From the NCBI GenBank assembly GCA_024640405.1, contig JAHEFB010000041.1:1-42938 (forward strand): a stretch of 42,938 nucleotides of DNA, written 5' to 3'. The notes under the pieces are model-generated. The model was not told the origin of the DNA. It worked only from the letters and a program-made list of their open reading frames with translations, and ran no database searches. Positions 42,313 through 42,938 of this stretch are shown one piece after another. The DNA comes from Alphaproteobacteria bacterium (GTDB lineage Bacteria > Pseudomonadota > Alphaproteobacteria > Rhizobiales > Aestuariivirgaceae). Numbering within the stretch: position 1 is the stretch's first letter; each line of letters opens with the position of its first letter. The translations under genes and the position numbers were made by a program.

Positions 42313-42486
42313 GAACCACCAATAAAATATGACGGTCGCCAGCCTCTCACTGCCGAGCCGCCCGGAAAATTCATCATAACCTGATCGCTTGACGAAAAAA
42401 ATGCCTTCGTTGACAATGGTGGATAAGGCATGAACGGTTTGCTTAACGTATCTGCCGCGCGCCCTCTTGATTTCCGAAGGTATTTC

Positions 42487-42938
42487 ATGAATTCCCCTAC
42501 CCAGCCCGACAGCGAGGCAATTGCTTTCCTCGCCGACAATCCCGATGTGGTGACAATTGACATGCTGATACCCGACATGAACGGGATTTTGCGTGGCAAG
42601 CAGTTGACTCGTGACTACCTGCCCAAACTGTACTCGGAAGGCGCCAGGATGCCAGGGTCAAATTACCTGCTCGACTGGACGGGCCGCAATGTCGAAACCT
42701 TCGAATACGGCACCAGCGATGGTGACCCCGATTATCTGTGTTTTCCCGTGCCAAATACCCTGACCTACATCCCATGGGCCAAGCGGCCGTCCGCTCAGGT
42801 TATTGCTTCAATGGTGGATGCAGATGGAAAACCGCATTTCGCCGACCCGCGCCACTTGCTGCAGACCGTGCTGGACCGCTTCGCAGAACTGCAACTGACG
42901 CCGGTGGTCGCCATTGAGTATGAATTCTACCTGATAGA
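42487..42938 (+). CDS. Second glutamine synthetase family gene, N-terminal part (cut by window edge)
   Basis: The frame is open from the ATG at 42487 to the window edge (150 complete codons). It contains VVTIDMLIPDMNGILRGK near 21-38, the family N-terminal beta-grasp signature. YLCFPVPNTLTYIPWAKRPSAQVIASM follows near 80-106, and the stretch ending VVAIEYEFYLI holds the first catalytic glutamate. AAGG lies six bases before the ATG. It is a paralog of the gene on the other side of the shared promoter region and probably a gamma-glutamylamine ligase too. Confidence 0.85.
   Translation, partial: MNSPTQPDSEAIAFLADNPDVVTIDMLIPDMNGILRGKQLTRDYLPKLYSEGARMPGSNYLLDWTGRNVETFEYGTSDGDPDYLCFPVPNTLTYIPWAKRPSAQVIASMVDADGKPHFADPRHLLQTVLDRFAELQLTPVVAIEYEFYLI

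Overview
The window looks like a chromosomal segment of an alphaproteobacterium, probably Hyphomicrobiales-like or marine. The evidence is moderately high GC, an Lrp/alanine dehydrogenase pair, a phasin, a DUF1127 protein, a Bmt-type homocysteine methyltransferase, and sulfite-dehydrogenase and sulfoacetaldehyde genes of the roseobacter/rhizobial type. The genus assignment is inference. I see no rRNA, tRNA, CRISPR array or complete insertion sequence. Both edges cut genes: an MFS transporter at the left and a glutamine-synthetase-family gene at the right.

Layout. 1-3.4 kb: MFS transporter, homocysteine methyltransferase behind a strong dyad operator, an MBL hydrolase and a DUF1203 protein. 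3.4-8 kb: soeABC-like cytoplasm-facing molybdenum sulfite dehydrogenase. 8-13 kb: outer-membrane barrel protein, EamA exporter, MocR regulator, class IV (R)-amine-type transaminase, phasin. 13.4-17 kb: Lrp regulator and alanine dehydrogenase, small exported protein, DUF1127 and a WYL regulator with twin operators. 17.2-27.9 kb: xsc, a DUF4212/SSS symporter pair, an exonuclease-CBS-DUF294 protein, ackA, a TauE-type exporter and pta. 28-35 kb: hypothetical proteins, a truncated ureohydrolase, a gamma-glutamyltransferase, a prephenate dehydrogenase-like protein and an L,D-transpeptidase. 34.8-39.7 kb: a protein of unknown function, cytochrome c, cytochrome c', an exported SUMF1-domain protein and two exported proteins built from CNPC repeats, the larger ending in a cytochrome P460 domain. 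40-43 kb: a MITE-like element, an NTF2-like protein and two divergent glutamine-synthetase-family genes.

Two functional themes stand out. The first is dispersed C2-sulfonate dissimilation. Xsc splits sulfoacetaldehyde to acetyl phosphate and sulfite, Pta and AckA handle the acetyl phosphate, a TauE-like protein could export sulfite, SoeABC could oxidise it, and Ald can recycle the alanine formed by a transaminase. The second, and the best candidate for an undescribed system, is the 34.8-39.7 kb periplasmic cluster. There a SUMF1 (formylglycine-generating-enzyme-like) protein sits directly before two secreted proteins whose repeat, Cys-Asn-Pro-Cys, contains the Cys-x-Pro core of the classical FGE target. 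They are accompanied by c-type cytochromes of families that handle NO or hydroxylamine. The enzymatic link is a hypothesis; the repeat architecture and gene order are directly visible.
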